DNA of 5,646 bases, taken from contig JAFVEU010000210.1 in the NCBI GenBank assembly GCA_017475845.1, forward strand, positions 1 through 5,646. Direction: 5' to 3'. Shown in pieces: positions 1-5,646 of this stretch. The stretch is from Lachnospiraceae bacterium. GTDB taxonomy: Bacteria; Bacillota; Clostridia; Lachnospirales; Lachnospiraceae. Below the pieces are notes generated by a model that was not told the DNA's origin, did not search any database, and saw nothing but the letters and a program-made list of their open reading frames with translations. The position numbers and the translations under genes are program-made. How positions within the stretch are numbered: position 1 is the stretch's first letter; the number at the start of each line of letters is the position of its first letter.

Positions 1-17
1 AGGATAACAAAACAGCG

Positions 18-1127
18 CTATAGTTGCCCAAGCTGAAAACCCAGGAGGGCGCATACTATCATAAAAAAAGAAAGCATATAAGAATATCTGTACGGGAAAA
101 CTATGGGCTGGTTAAAGCCGTGCCATACGATATTAAATATGTTCAGCCAGAAATTCAGGCACAGGAAGAGACAGAACAGGAGAGAGACCATCCTGTCCTT
201 CAGCTCTATCTTCTTATTGAAGAGATAGATAATAAAAAATACCAGAACAACTGCGCCGCAGTATACGTTGGGAAGACCCGTGCTCACATTTCCCTTAAAG
301 GAACCCGCAAAAAACTGCCGGGGAAAGGCCCTCAGGGAAAAGGTCCGGAAAAATCCGAAGGCAAAGCTGGTCTTTTCTCCTCTCAGGGAAAGTACCGCAG
401 GAATAAGGTTAAAAGCCGTAAGCAGCACAGCAATAAGGGAAGAAGCGGTAAAAGAAAGGGCGGCCTTCGCCGAGAAACCCCTTTTCAGTGATTCCGCTAT
501 GAAAAACAGCAAAGCAAATATGCATATCATATACCCCGAATAATAGTTAAACAGAACGGCAAGGGAAAGGGTGATGATATACGGGAGGTTCTTTTCCGGT
601 CTCTCCATAAGCTCCAGCAGGAATAAGATGATAAGAGGAAAGATGATCAGATTCCCCGAATACATGGTAAGCTGGAAATAGGTGGCGGAAAAACCGCAGA
701 GAGCGTACGCTGCGGCAAAGGGAACAGACCTCATATTCCCCTCATATTTACGGGCAAGGAGAAAGGCCATGGAAAGAGAAGAGAGCCCGGCGGTGAGAAG
801 TATCACCAGAGACTCCGCCACGGGAAGCAGGTCATTTGGAAAAAGGAGCGTGAGAAAGTTCAGGGGGGAATAGTAATAATAGGCAGAAAAACCCGCCATG
901 GAGCCCCCGAGATTCTTGCTGAAGGAGTAGGAAAAATCATTGCTGCCGAAAACAATGGTCTTTAAATAGGCGAGATAGTCCACAAACTGGTATTCCATAT
1001 CGCCGGTCATCACAGTACTGTCCCCGAAGGGATATATCCCGTGGAGCGCGAAAACAACCACAAGGATCGCCATCGGAATAAAAAAGGATGACAAATAAAA
1101 CACAGTTTTTTCCGTTTTACCTGTCAT
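18..1127 (-). CDS. YfhO-family polytopic membrane protein, apparently truncated
   Basis: The 369-residue product is strongly hydrophobic with many membrane segments (first about residues 10-28). Family hallmarks are visible: after the first segment a GDSTVMTGDMEYQ stretch (about 35-47, with D36 and D43), a LGGSMAGFSAYYYYSPLN stretch (73-90), GLPNVYCG (284-291) and WHGFNQPIVFPYRYSY (335-350). This order matches YfhO proteins, GT-C-fold membrane proteins linked in Bacillus to glycosylation of lipoteichoic acid; the acidic residues in the first outer loop would be the catalytic candidates by analogy. Known members usually exceed 800 residues, with a long extracytoplasmic C-terminal half. Here a TAG stop falls just after the PYRYSY segment, inside a membrane helix, so the second half is missing. 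Only 17 bases lie beyond the stop, so a point nonsense, a frameshift or a real short form cannot be separated. The ATG at 1127 has AAAGG directly against it and an AGAAGGA 13 bases upstream, neither well spaced. Family assignment is confident, function is not. Confidence 0.8.
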   Translation of the reverse strand: MTGKTEKTVFYLSSFFIPMAILVVVFALHGIYPFGDSTVMTGDMEYQFVDYLAYLKTIVFGSNDFSYSFSKNLGGSMAGFSAYYYYSPLNFLTLLFPNDLLPVAESLVILLTAGLSSLSMAFLLARKYEGNMRSVPFAAAYALCGFSATYFQLTMYSGNLIIFPLIILFLLELMERPEKNLPYIITLSLAVLFNYYSGYMICIFALLFFIAESLKRGFSAKAALSFTASSLIAVLLTAFNLIPAVLSLRGEKTSFAFGFFRTFSLRAFPRQFFAGSFKGNVSTGLPNVYCGAVVLVFFIIYLFNKKIELKDRMVSLLFCLFLCLNFWLNIFNIVWHGFNQPIVFPYRYSYMLSFFMIVCALLGFQLGQL

Positions 1128-1189
1128 CCTTTATACCCATTCCTTCTTGATCAGTAGCCATCCGGAGCCCCGCAGGTCCCGGACAGCTG

Positions 1190-1216
1190 CCTATAACACT
1201 CTGTAACACAACACAA
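1190..1216 (-). promoter_or_regulatory. Weak candidate promoter for the YfhO-family gene
   Basis: On the minus strand, TATAGG (1195-1190) is preceded by TGT, giving an extended -10 look, and TTGTGT (1216-1211) sits 15 bases upstream, a short spacer. The start codon of the YfhO-family gene lies about 60 bases further on. The match is poor in the -35 half and spacing, and the surrounding GC-rich sequence makes chance resemblance likely. It is the only promoter-like pair I see in this gap. Confidence 0.2.
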
Positions 1217-1237
1217 CGGGCCCGGGCCGCAGCCGGG
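1217..1237 (-). terminator. GC-rich inverted repeat, possible weak terminator after the chemoreceptor gene
   Basis: Just past the chemoreceptor stop, the minus strand has CCCGG (1237-1233) able to pair with CCGGG (1225-1221) around a seven-base loop, inside a run of G and C that also contains the perfect palindrome GGCCCGGGCC (1228-1219). A U/G-mixed stretch follows (1216-1205) instead of a clean U run. This could slow or partly stop polymerase, but it does not have the form of a strong intrinsic terminator, so read-through into the YfhO gene is possible. Confidence 0.28.
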
Positions 1238-1241
1238 TTCA

Positions 1242-3215
1242 TCAGATCTTGAAGAAGCCCAGATCCTCCTCCAGCTTCTTTGCCAGATCATTGAGGTCGC
1301 TGGCAGACTGTGACAAAACATTGACCGTTGCGTTAAGCTCTTCCATGGAAGCGGAGGTCTGTTCCGTAGAGGCTGCGTTCTCCTCCGAAATAGCTGAAAG
1401 AGAGTCCATAGCGTCCACGATGATGGTCTTGCTGGCAGCGCTTTCCTCAGAAAGCCCGGATATGGTGGATACTCCGTCCACAGTGGAACCCACGCCGTTT
1501 ATCAGCTCGTTGATGGTATCAACCGTATTGCGCAAAACTCCGTTAACATTATTGCCGATCTCCGTAACTTCCCCGGTCTTGGTGATAGCGTTCTGTGACT
1601 GGTCAAGAAGCTTTGACATCTCGTTTCTGATCTCCTCCGCTGTCTGTGCGGATTCGGTCGCAAGCTTTCCTATCTCTTCCGCAACAACTGCAAAGCCCTT
1701 GCCGGCTTCTCCCGCGCGGGCAGCCTCGATACTTGCGTTAAGCGCCAGGAGATTGGTCTGTGATGCAATGGATGTAATACCGTCTACTCTTTCATTTACC
1801 GCATGAACGGCTGCATTTGTAGCGTTCATTCCTTCTGTGATCTCCTGCATTGCAACGCTCATGGCATCCATATTGCTGGAAAGCTTCCTCAGAGCATCTG
1901 CGGAAGATGTGGAGGAATCGTTCATGAAGGAAGCGGTGGAGGCCAGCCCCTGAGCATTATTGGCCACATTCTGAATGGCATCCGACAGGCTTCCGATATT
2001 TTCCGTAGCCCTCTGAATGGTATCGGCCTGCTCGGTAGCTCCCTTTGCAATTTCCTGTACCGCCTCGGAAACATCATCCGTAGTCTGACTTATCTGTCCT
2101 GCGGTTTCGGCAAGGGATTGGGAAGACTCCCCAAGGGAACGCATCACATCCTTCAGATCGGAAACAACGCCTTTCACATGAGACAGGACACTGTTGGTAT
2201 TATCCACGATATGTCCGAACTCATCCTTACGTCCGTCGAACCCGGTGATCTCCACGAATCTGCCTTCGGCAAATTCGGAAAGGCTGGAATTGATGGCATT
2301 TATCGGTTTAAGGAATGAAGTCGACATGAAAAGAACCGCCACTACAGACAGCAGTATAAGAACTGCTCCTATAACCGATATCGCAATGGCGCTGGTCCTG
2401 GCATGGGCTGTAGCTTCATTTATATTAATGCCGTTTACTACGATAAAGCCGGAAATAGGCTCCTTAACATAAGCCATCATGGCCTTGTAACCCCTGCCCG
2501 TGTCGGATACGAACATCCCCTCGTCAAGTCCGGAGGTATAAAAAGGCGCGTCGCTCATATCCTGTTCGGTTTCGTCGGTTATCTCAAACTGGGCATGTGC
2601 TGCCAGAGCTCCGGATTTATCCACCACAAAACCATCCGTGACCACTTCAGCCAGAAAATCATGGAGATCACTGAGACTGTAGTTCCTCTGGACTGTACCT
2701 ATAACCCTGGAATTATCGCTGCTCATTACGGGAACACAGAGAGTGATCTGTCTTGCTCCGGTGGATTTGCTCACAATAACATCGGAAACAAATGCATTTC
2801 CGGCCATGGCCTGCTGGAAATACTCTCTTTCCTTTACATCCACACAGTCTCCCTTGCTCCGGATCTGCTGCATGCCGGCATCATTGGCTATGGCGATGAT
2901 GCTTCCGTCATTAAATTCCGCATCCACCGCTGTGATAAGACTAAGAACTCTATCCTCCAGGGAGCTGTCCCCCTCAAGAAACGCCTTTACCTCCGCAGAT
3001 TTTGCAACTGTCTTTATCGCTGTAAGGTTTTCATTAAGTATCCCCGAAAACGATGCTTCTACATGCTCACAAGACAGGAGATTCGCTTCCTCCGCATCCT
3101 CAAGCGCCTTACTGGTGATGGAATTGTAGCTCACGATCAGAAGCACTATACCCATAACGAGAAGCGGTATCAGAGCCATGATCAGTAACTGGGTTCTCAC
3201 CTTGAATTTAGACAT
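1242..3215 (-). CDS. Methyl-accepting chemotaxis protein (dCache-HAMP-MCP signal)
   Basis: A complete 657-residue transmembrane chemoreceptor. It senses a ligand outside the cell and controls CheA kinase through CheW. Order of parts: short cytoplasmic start; first membrane helix about 11-29; extracellular sensor about 32-272 of dCache type (the REYFQQAMAG stretch at 130-139 and IGTVQRNYSL at 172-181 match its strands); second membrane helix about 274-297; HAMP about 298-352 with its proline at P304 and the DEFG at 331-334; then a long coiled-coil signalling domain. The hairpin tip is canonical (IEAARAGEAGKGFAVVAEE, about 496-514). Three heptad-spaced sites fit the methylation consensus, at E590/E591, E611/E612 and E618/Q619, so adaptation by CheR/CheB is expected. 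The tail ends FFKI, with no CheR-binding pentapeptide. AAGGGAG six bases before the ATG fixes the start. No che or flagellar gene lies beside it. The ligand cannot be read from sequence. Confidence 0.96.
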   Translation of the reverse strand: MSKFKVRTQLLIMALIPLLVMGIVLLIVSYNSITSKALEDAEEANLLSCEHVEASFSGILNENLTAIKTVAKSAEVKAFLEGDSSLEDRVLSLITAVDAEFNDGSIIAIANDAGMQQIRSKGDCVDVKEREYFQQAMAGNAFVSDVIVSKSTGARQITLCVPVMSSDNSRVIGTVQRNYSLSDLHDFLAEVVTDGFVVDKSGALAAHAQFEITDETEQDMSDAPFYTSGLDEGMFVSDTGRGYKAMMAYVKEPISGFIVVNGININEATAHARTSAIAISVIGAVLILLSVVAVLFMSTSFLKPINAINSSLSEFAEGRFVEITGFDGRKDEFGHIVDNTNSVLSHVKGVVSDLKDVMRSLGESSQSLAETAGQISQTTDDVSEAVQEIAKGATEQADTIQRATENIGSLSDAIQNVANNAQGLASTASFMNDSSTSSADALRKLSSNMDAMSVAMQEITEGMNATNAAVHAVNERVDGITSIASQTNLLALNASIEAARAGEAGKGFAVVAEEIGKLATESAQTAEEIRNEMSKLLDQSQNAITKTGEVTEIGNNVNGVLRNTVDTINELINGVGSTVDGVSTISGLSEESAASKTIIVDAMDSLSAISEENAASTEQTSASMEELNATVNVLSQSASDLNDLAKKLEEDLGFFKI

Positions 3216-3221
3216 AGAAAT

Positions 3222-3228
3222 CTCCCTT
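3222..3228 (-). promoter_or_regulatory. Shine-Dalgarno site of the chemoreceptor gene
   Basis: AAGGGAG on the minus strand lies six bases upstream of the ATG at 3215, ideal spacing for a Firmicutes ribosome. A second purine-rich AAAGGA sits just upstream (3234-3229). This settles the start over any internal ATG. Confidence 0.85.
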
Positions 3229-3253
3229 TCCTTTAGAATATCATTCTCCAGCC

Positions 3254-3275
3254 GGATCCTTCTTTTTTGATCCTT
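3254..3275 (-). repeat. Leader direct repeat AAGGATC with small hairpin
   Basis: In the untranslated leader of the chemoreceptor transcript, AAGGATC occurs twice (3275-3269 and 3261-3255), 14 bases apart and separated by an A-rich stretch. The same bases allow GGATC (3273-3269) to pair with GATCC (3258-3254) around a ten-base loop. The repeat is directly visible; any role, such as in mRNA stability or translation control, is unproven. It matches no riboswitch family I know. Confidence 0.4.
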
Positions 3276-3286
3276 TCAGCACTGAA
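3275..3286 (-). promoter_or_regulatory. Inverted repeat TTCAG-TG-CTGAA downstream of the promoter
   Basis: A perfect 5+2+5 inverted repeat begins about 15 bases after the predicted transcription start of the chemoreceptor gene. Its place just downstream of the promoter is where a repressor could block transcription. A two-base loop is too tight for a full RNA hairpin, which favours a DNA site if it is functional. Each half-site is only five bases, so chance is quite possible. Confidence 0.25.
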
Positions 3287-3307
3287 GTTCACATAAATTT
3301 AAGGATA

Positions 3308-3336
3308 AGTATAGAATTTTTTTTCTGATATGGCAA
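3308..3336 (-). promoter_or_regulatory. Sigma-A-type promoter of the chemoreceptor gene
   Basis: On the minus strand, TTGCCA (3336-3331) and TATACT (3313-3308) are separated by exactly 17 bases that include an A8 run. Each hexamer matches the housekeeping consensus at five of six positions. The predicted transcription start is near 3301, giving a leader of about 85 bases before the ATG. The -35 box begins about 20 bases after the acyltransferase stop codon, so the receptor can be transcribed independently of the upstream genes. I see no sigma-D (TAAA...GCCGATAT) motif of the sort common for motility genes. Confidence 0.75.
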
Positions 3337-3355
3337 GAGCGGAAAAACAGAAACA

Positions 3356-4360
3356 TCACCGGCCCGGGGGTGGGAAGAGAACCCGGTCGGTCATGATGGC
3401 AAGTCCCCATACCACAATGAGGTTTACCGCAAAAGAAAGGGGGAAGTTTATCTTATTTCCTATGGTAAAGCCTATGATCCCCGCGTTAAAGCACTGGATC
3501 ATATACAGGGGAAAAGCCAGCAGTCCGATATATCTCACGGTCCCGTAAAGGAGTTCCTTTCCCTCAAAAAACGCTGATAACTCTTTGTTTTTACTGTATC
3601 CGGCAGTCAGTGAGAGGCTCCCGGTTATGATAACGAGTATACCCGCTGCAACGGATACCGCTCCGAAAAAGCTTTCCGACACAGATGCGGCTATCCCGGA
3701 GAACTTCAGGTATTTCACAAAGACATAAGACAGAAAAGACAGTAAAGACACCGGAACCAGCCACTTCCTTTCTTCCTCTCTGCCGTCTCCGCTGTCCAGC
3801 GCCTCCTTTAACAGTGCTCCCGTAAACATGGAGAGAGCCCCCGCAAAGTAATAGGCTTCCATTTTGCCTGTCCTTACACACCAGAGCGCCAGAAGGCCAA
3901 AAAGGATCAGACCCCGGATATAGCGGTTATGGATCTTTAAGAACAGGAACAGCAAGGGGTAGAACACAAGGATCGCCGTCACAAACCAGTACAGGGTGGG
4001 ATAGACAAACACGGCAAAAACCTGGGCGGGATCCCTGAAAGAATAGAACCCTGTAAGGAATGACAGCAGGTAGAATAAGCACAGCATGGGAAGAATCCTG
4101 ATAAGCCGCTTGTAATACCAGCGGGGCAGTCCCGACATCTCTGTCTTCCGGACAGAGGAGAAGAGGGAGAAGCCGCTTATCATAAAGAACAGCTGATTCC
4201 CCATGTCCTCTCCGAAAAAGGTGAGCCACCTGAATTCCCCCGGAAGAATGGTGTTGCAGTGATAGAAAAAGATCATCAGGCAGGCTGTACAGCGGATCAC
4301 ATCCACTGCGTATACAGTTGTATTACCGGAACTCCGGTCAGTCAAGTTTGCAGCTTCCAT
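3356..4360 (-). CDS. Acyltransferase_3 (OafA-like) membrane O-acyltransferase
   Basis: A 334-residue integral membrane protein with about ten hydrophobic helices. Family features: DVIRCTACLMIFFYH (20-34) gives the conserved R23 and H34, eleven residues apart, in the first helix; FFMISGFSLF (58-67) is the typical SGF element; WYYKRLIRILP (81-91) holds the basic cluster before the next helix. These proteins move acyl groups, often acetyl, onto sugars of surface polysaccharide, peptidoglycan or exported glycans. The acceptor here is unknown. The C-terminus ends right after the last helix, which is normal for the single-domain form; no extracellular SGNH domain is fused. The ATG lies inside the end of the upstream surface-protein gene, overlapping it by 23 bases, and has only a weak GGAAA ten bases before it, so translation is probably coupled to that gene. 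A TTG at codon 6 is a less likely start, but it would still leave the first helix intact. Confidence 0.88.
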   Translation of the reverse strand: MEAANLTDRSSGNTTVYAVDVIRCTACLMIFFYHCNTILPGEFRWLTFFGEDMGNQLFFMISGFSLFSSVRKTEMSGLPRWYYKRLIRILPMLCLFYLLSFLTGFYSFRDPAQVFAVFVYPTLYWFVTAILVFYPLLFLFLKIHNRYIRGLILFGLLALWCVRTGKMEAYYFAGALSMFTGALLKEALDSGDGREEERKWLVPVSLLSFLSYVFVKYLKFSGIAASVSESFFGAVSVAAGILVIITGSLSLTAGYSKNKELSAFFEGKELLYGTVRYIGLLAFPLYMIQCFNAGIIGFTIGNKINFPLSFAVNLIVVWGLAIMTDRVLFPPPGR

Positions 4361-5646
4361 TCAGGTTGTTTCCGGAGAAGGATACCGTCTTTGAAGTCTC
4401 ATCATAGGTGAATTCATCCTTCTTTGCCTTGTAGTCCTTTTCGTTTATCTTCACCTTTACGGACTTAAGGCTGCCGTCCTTCTTGAATTTCGGCGTTACA
4501 GTGTCGGTATCCTTCACATAGTACGGGTTGACCTTGAAGGAGAGACCGTTAGAACCCTTGGTGGCCTTCTTTACTGCTTTTACTGTATCCTTGTCGGCGT
4601 TGTCGAGTCCGGTTATACGGATAAGGCCTTTCTTCTTATTCACCTTGATTTTAGTGGCTTTATATTCCTTTCCGTCATAGATAACCTTTATATCCCCGAA
4701 AAGCTTCAGCTCCGGCTTCGCTTTTCCGAAGAAGGGTATCTCATGGCAGTAGCCTATGCGGAATTCTCCCTTTGTTTCCTCGGAATATGCCATAGGCTGG
4801 TTATCGGAAACTGTTATCACCTTTTCCGAAGAAAGATTCCCGCTGCCTCCCTCATCATCTTTCTTCTCATCCACATAGGTCAGATACCAGTATGAAAAGC
4901 TGTCCGTCTCCGCCAGGATCTCGGTTCCGGTGCCGGAATTCACTATCTCCACTGTCCCGTCGTCATGTATATGAACGAGATAATATGTTCTTGTTACGCT
5001 GCCATCGGTATTTTTCATTTCCACCGGAACCGTAACGGTAAAGCTGATCTTCCCCGAACCTGATACGGGTTCTGTTTCTTTCTTTTTATCGTTCCCTACC
5101 TGCACGAAGAGCCCCATATCAAGCATCACTCCCGTTGCTTCAACTGTTCCGCCGGTTTTTTCCTTTATCTCCTTATCCGCTTTCTCCTTATTGCCTTTTA
5201 GTACTTTATTTTCCATATCAATAATGCTTTCCTTTACTGAGATGGATATGGTGAATTTTGCACCCTCAGCTACCCTTTGCTGCTCCTCTTCACTGAGGCT
5301 GTTGAAAAGTGAAACAGCGACATCATCGGGGATTTCCACCTGTCCCACGGAATAAGACTCTCCTTCGGTACTCTCTTCCGATGAAAGGACAGTCTCAACC
5401 TTGATCTCATTACCCGAAACACTTAAGGTTTTCGTTGATACTGTATTTTCAACTATTTTAAGGGTCCTGACCGTAAGGGCTTCGGATGGCTTTCCGGCAG
5501 CCTTGCCTCCGCCTGCTGCGTATCTTGCTATGACGCTGTACTCTGTATCCGATTGAAGCCCGGTAAATATACCTGTCGTATTCCAGTTATTTCTCCCAAC
5601 AATAGAATATTCCACGCCCTCTTCAACTTCTACGGATATGGCATCG
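4338..5646 (-). CDS. C-terminal part of a large extracellular protein (Fn3-like module and beta repeats), open at the window edge
   Basis: The frame runs off the right end with no stop, so only the last 435 codons are seen; the GTG at 5615 lies in the middle of a domain and is not the start. Numbering from that GTG: the tail of a fibronectin-III-like module about 1-53 (WNTTGIFTGLQSDTEYSVIA, then LTVRTLK), of the kind repeated in clostridial surface proteins; a middle region about 65-250 with DVAVSLFNSLSEEEQQRV and SVTRTYYLVHIHDDGTVEI, seen in Lachnospiraceae surface proteins; an acidic linker about 250-262; and a lysine-rich beta domain about 285-420. In that domain VIYDGKEYKATK (311-322) and VKINEKDYKAKK (388-399) look like two copies of one unit. 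No sortase LPXTG signal, SLH domain or membrane anchor is present at this end. It is probably secreted, with signal peptide and any adhesin or enzyme domain further upstream. It forms an overlapping pair with the acyltransferase gene. The specific function is not known. Confidence 0.82.
   Translation of the reverse strand, partial: DAISVEVEEGVEYSIVGRNNWNTTGIFTGLQSDTEYSVIARYAAGGGKAAGKPSEALTVRTLKIVENTVSTKTLSVSGNEIKVETVLSSEESTEGESYSVGQVEIPDDVAVSLFNSLSEEEQQRVAEGAKFTISISVKESIIDMENKVLKGNKEKADKEIKEKTGGTVEATGVMLDMGLFVQVGNDKKKETEPVSGSGKISFTVTVPVEMKNTDGSVTRTYYLVHIHDDGTVEIVNSGTGTEILAETDSFSYWYLTYVDEKKDDEGGSGNLSSEKVITVSDNQPMAYSEETKGEFRIGYCHEIPFFGKAKPELKLFGDIKVIYDGKEYKATKIKVNKKKGLIRITGLDNADKDTVKAVKKATKGSNGLSFKVNPYYVKDTDTVTPKFKKDGSLKSVKVKINEKDYKAKKDEFTYDETSKTVSFSGNNLNGSCKLD

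Noticed and set aside
24..873. Plus-strand open frames 24-491, 268-543 and 682-873 with lysine/arginine-rich products
   Set aside because: They are antisense shadows of the YfhO-family gene: reversed codons for Phe and Leu give the Lys/Arg/Glu-rich composition. No ribosome site or domain was seen.
1249..3188. Several long plus-strand open frames (1249-1806, 1803-2318, 2194-2472, 2403-3188, 2743-3129)
   Set aside because: They lie antisense to the chemoreceptor gene, show no recognisable domains and have serine/cysteine- or histidine-rich translations typical of reversed coding sequence. The minus-strand receptor accounts for the region fully.
3216..3301. Riboswitch, such as c-di-GMP, in the chemoreceptor leader
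   Set aside because: The leader is only about 85 bases, and I cannot find the conserved c-di-GMP-I core or any other known aptamer motif.
3341..3387. Possible terminator after the acyltransferase gene: ACCGG/CCGGT stem (3387-3383 with 3362-3358) followed by a U-rich stretch
   Set aside because: The stem is five base pairs with a 20-base loop, lies mostly within the coding end, and the U-rich stretch is interrupted. It is too weak to call.
3356..3400. Frameshift at the C/G run near the acyltransferase C-terminus, since another frame stays open past the stop
   Set aside because: The protein already ends just after its last predicted helix, as single-domain family members usually do, and the alternative frame runs through the receptor promoter.
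3591..4229. Minus-strand open frames 3591-3881 and 3927-4229 and plus-strand frame 3330-3548
   Set aside because: All overlap the acyltransferase gene in other frames, and their translations have no family resemblance.

Overview
The window looks like a chromosomal stretch from a Clostridia bacterium, most likely a gut or rumen Lachnospiraceae relative. This rests on recalled family resemblance, not a search. The chemoreceptor ends in a short ...FFKI tail as clostridial receptors often do, the YfhO-type membrane protein fits Firmicutes, and the secreted protein at the right end carries a fibronectin-III-like module and lysine-rich beta repeats typical of Lachnospiraceae surface proteins. All four genes read leftward on the minus strand, and no gap exceeds about 140 bases.

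Layout in the direction of transcription (right to left). (1) The C-terminal part of a large extracellular protein, open at the right edge: the reading frame runs off the window, so its true start is not seen. (2) A membrane O-acyltransferase of the Acyltransferase_3 family, whose start codon overlaps the end of gene 1 by 23 bases, so the two are probably co-transcribed. (3) A 140-base gap with a good sigma-A-type promoter (TTGCCA, 17-base spacer, TATACT) and a leader of about 85 bases, feeding a complete 657-residue methyl-accepting chemotaxis protein with dCache, HAMP and signalling domains. (4) A 114-base GC-rich gap, then a YfhO-family polytopic membrane protein that stops at 369 residues. 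YfhO proteins are usually more than 800 residues, so this gene is probably truncated or interrupted by a stop or frameshift close to the window edge.

Genes 1, 2 and 4 are cell-envelope functions: a surface protein, an acyl-group transferase and a putative polymer or lipid-linked sugar modifying protein. The chemoreceptor between them has its own promoter and no chemotaxis genes beside it, so it is best read as an orphan receptor working with a chemotaxis array encoded elsewhere. I found no RNA gene, CRISPR array, insertion sequence or convincing new system. The points most worth following are the YfhO truncation, the surface protein/acyltransferase coupling, the unnamed repeated C-terminal domain of the surface protein, and the receptor's altered ligand-pocket motif.
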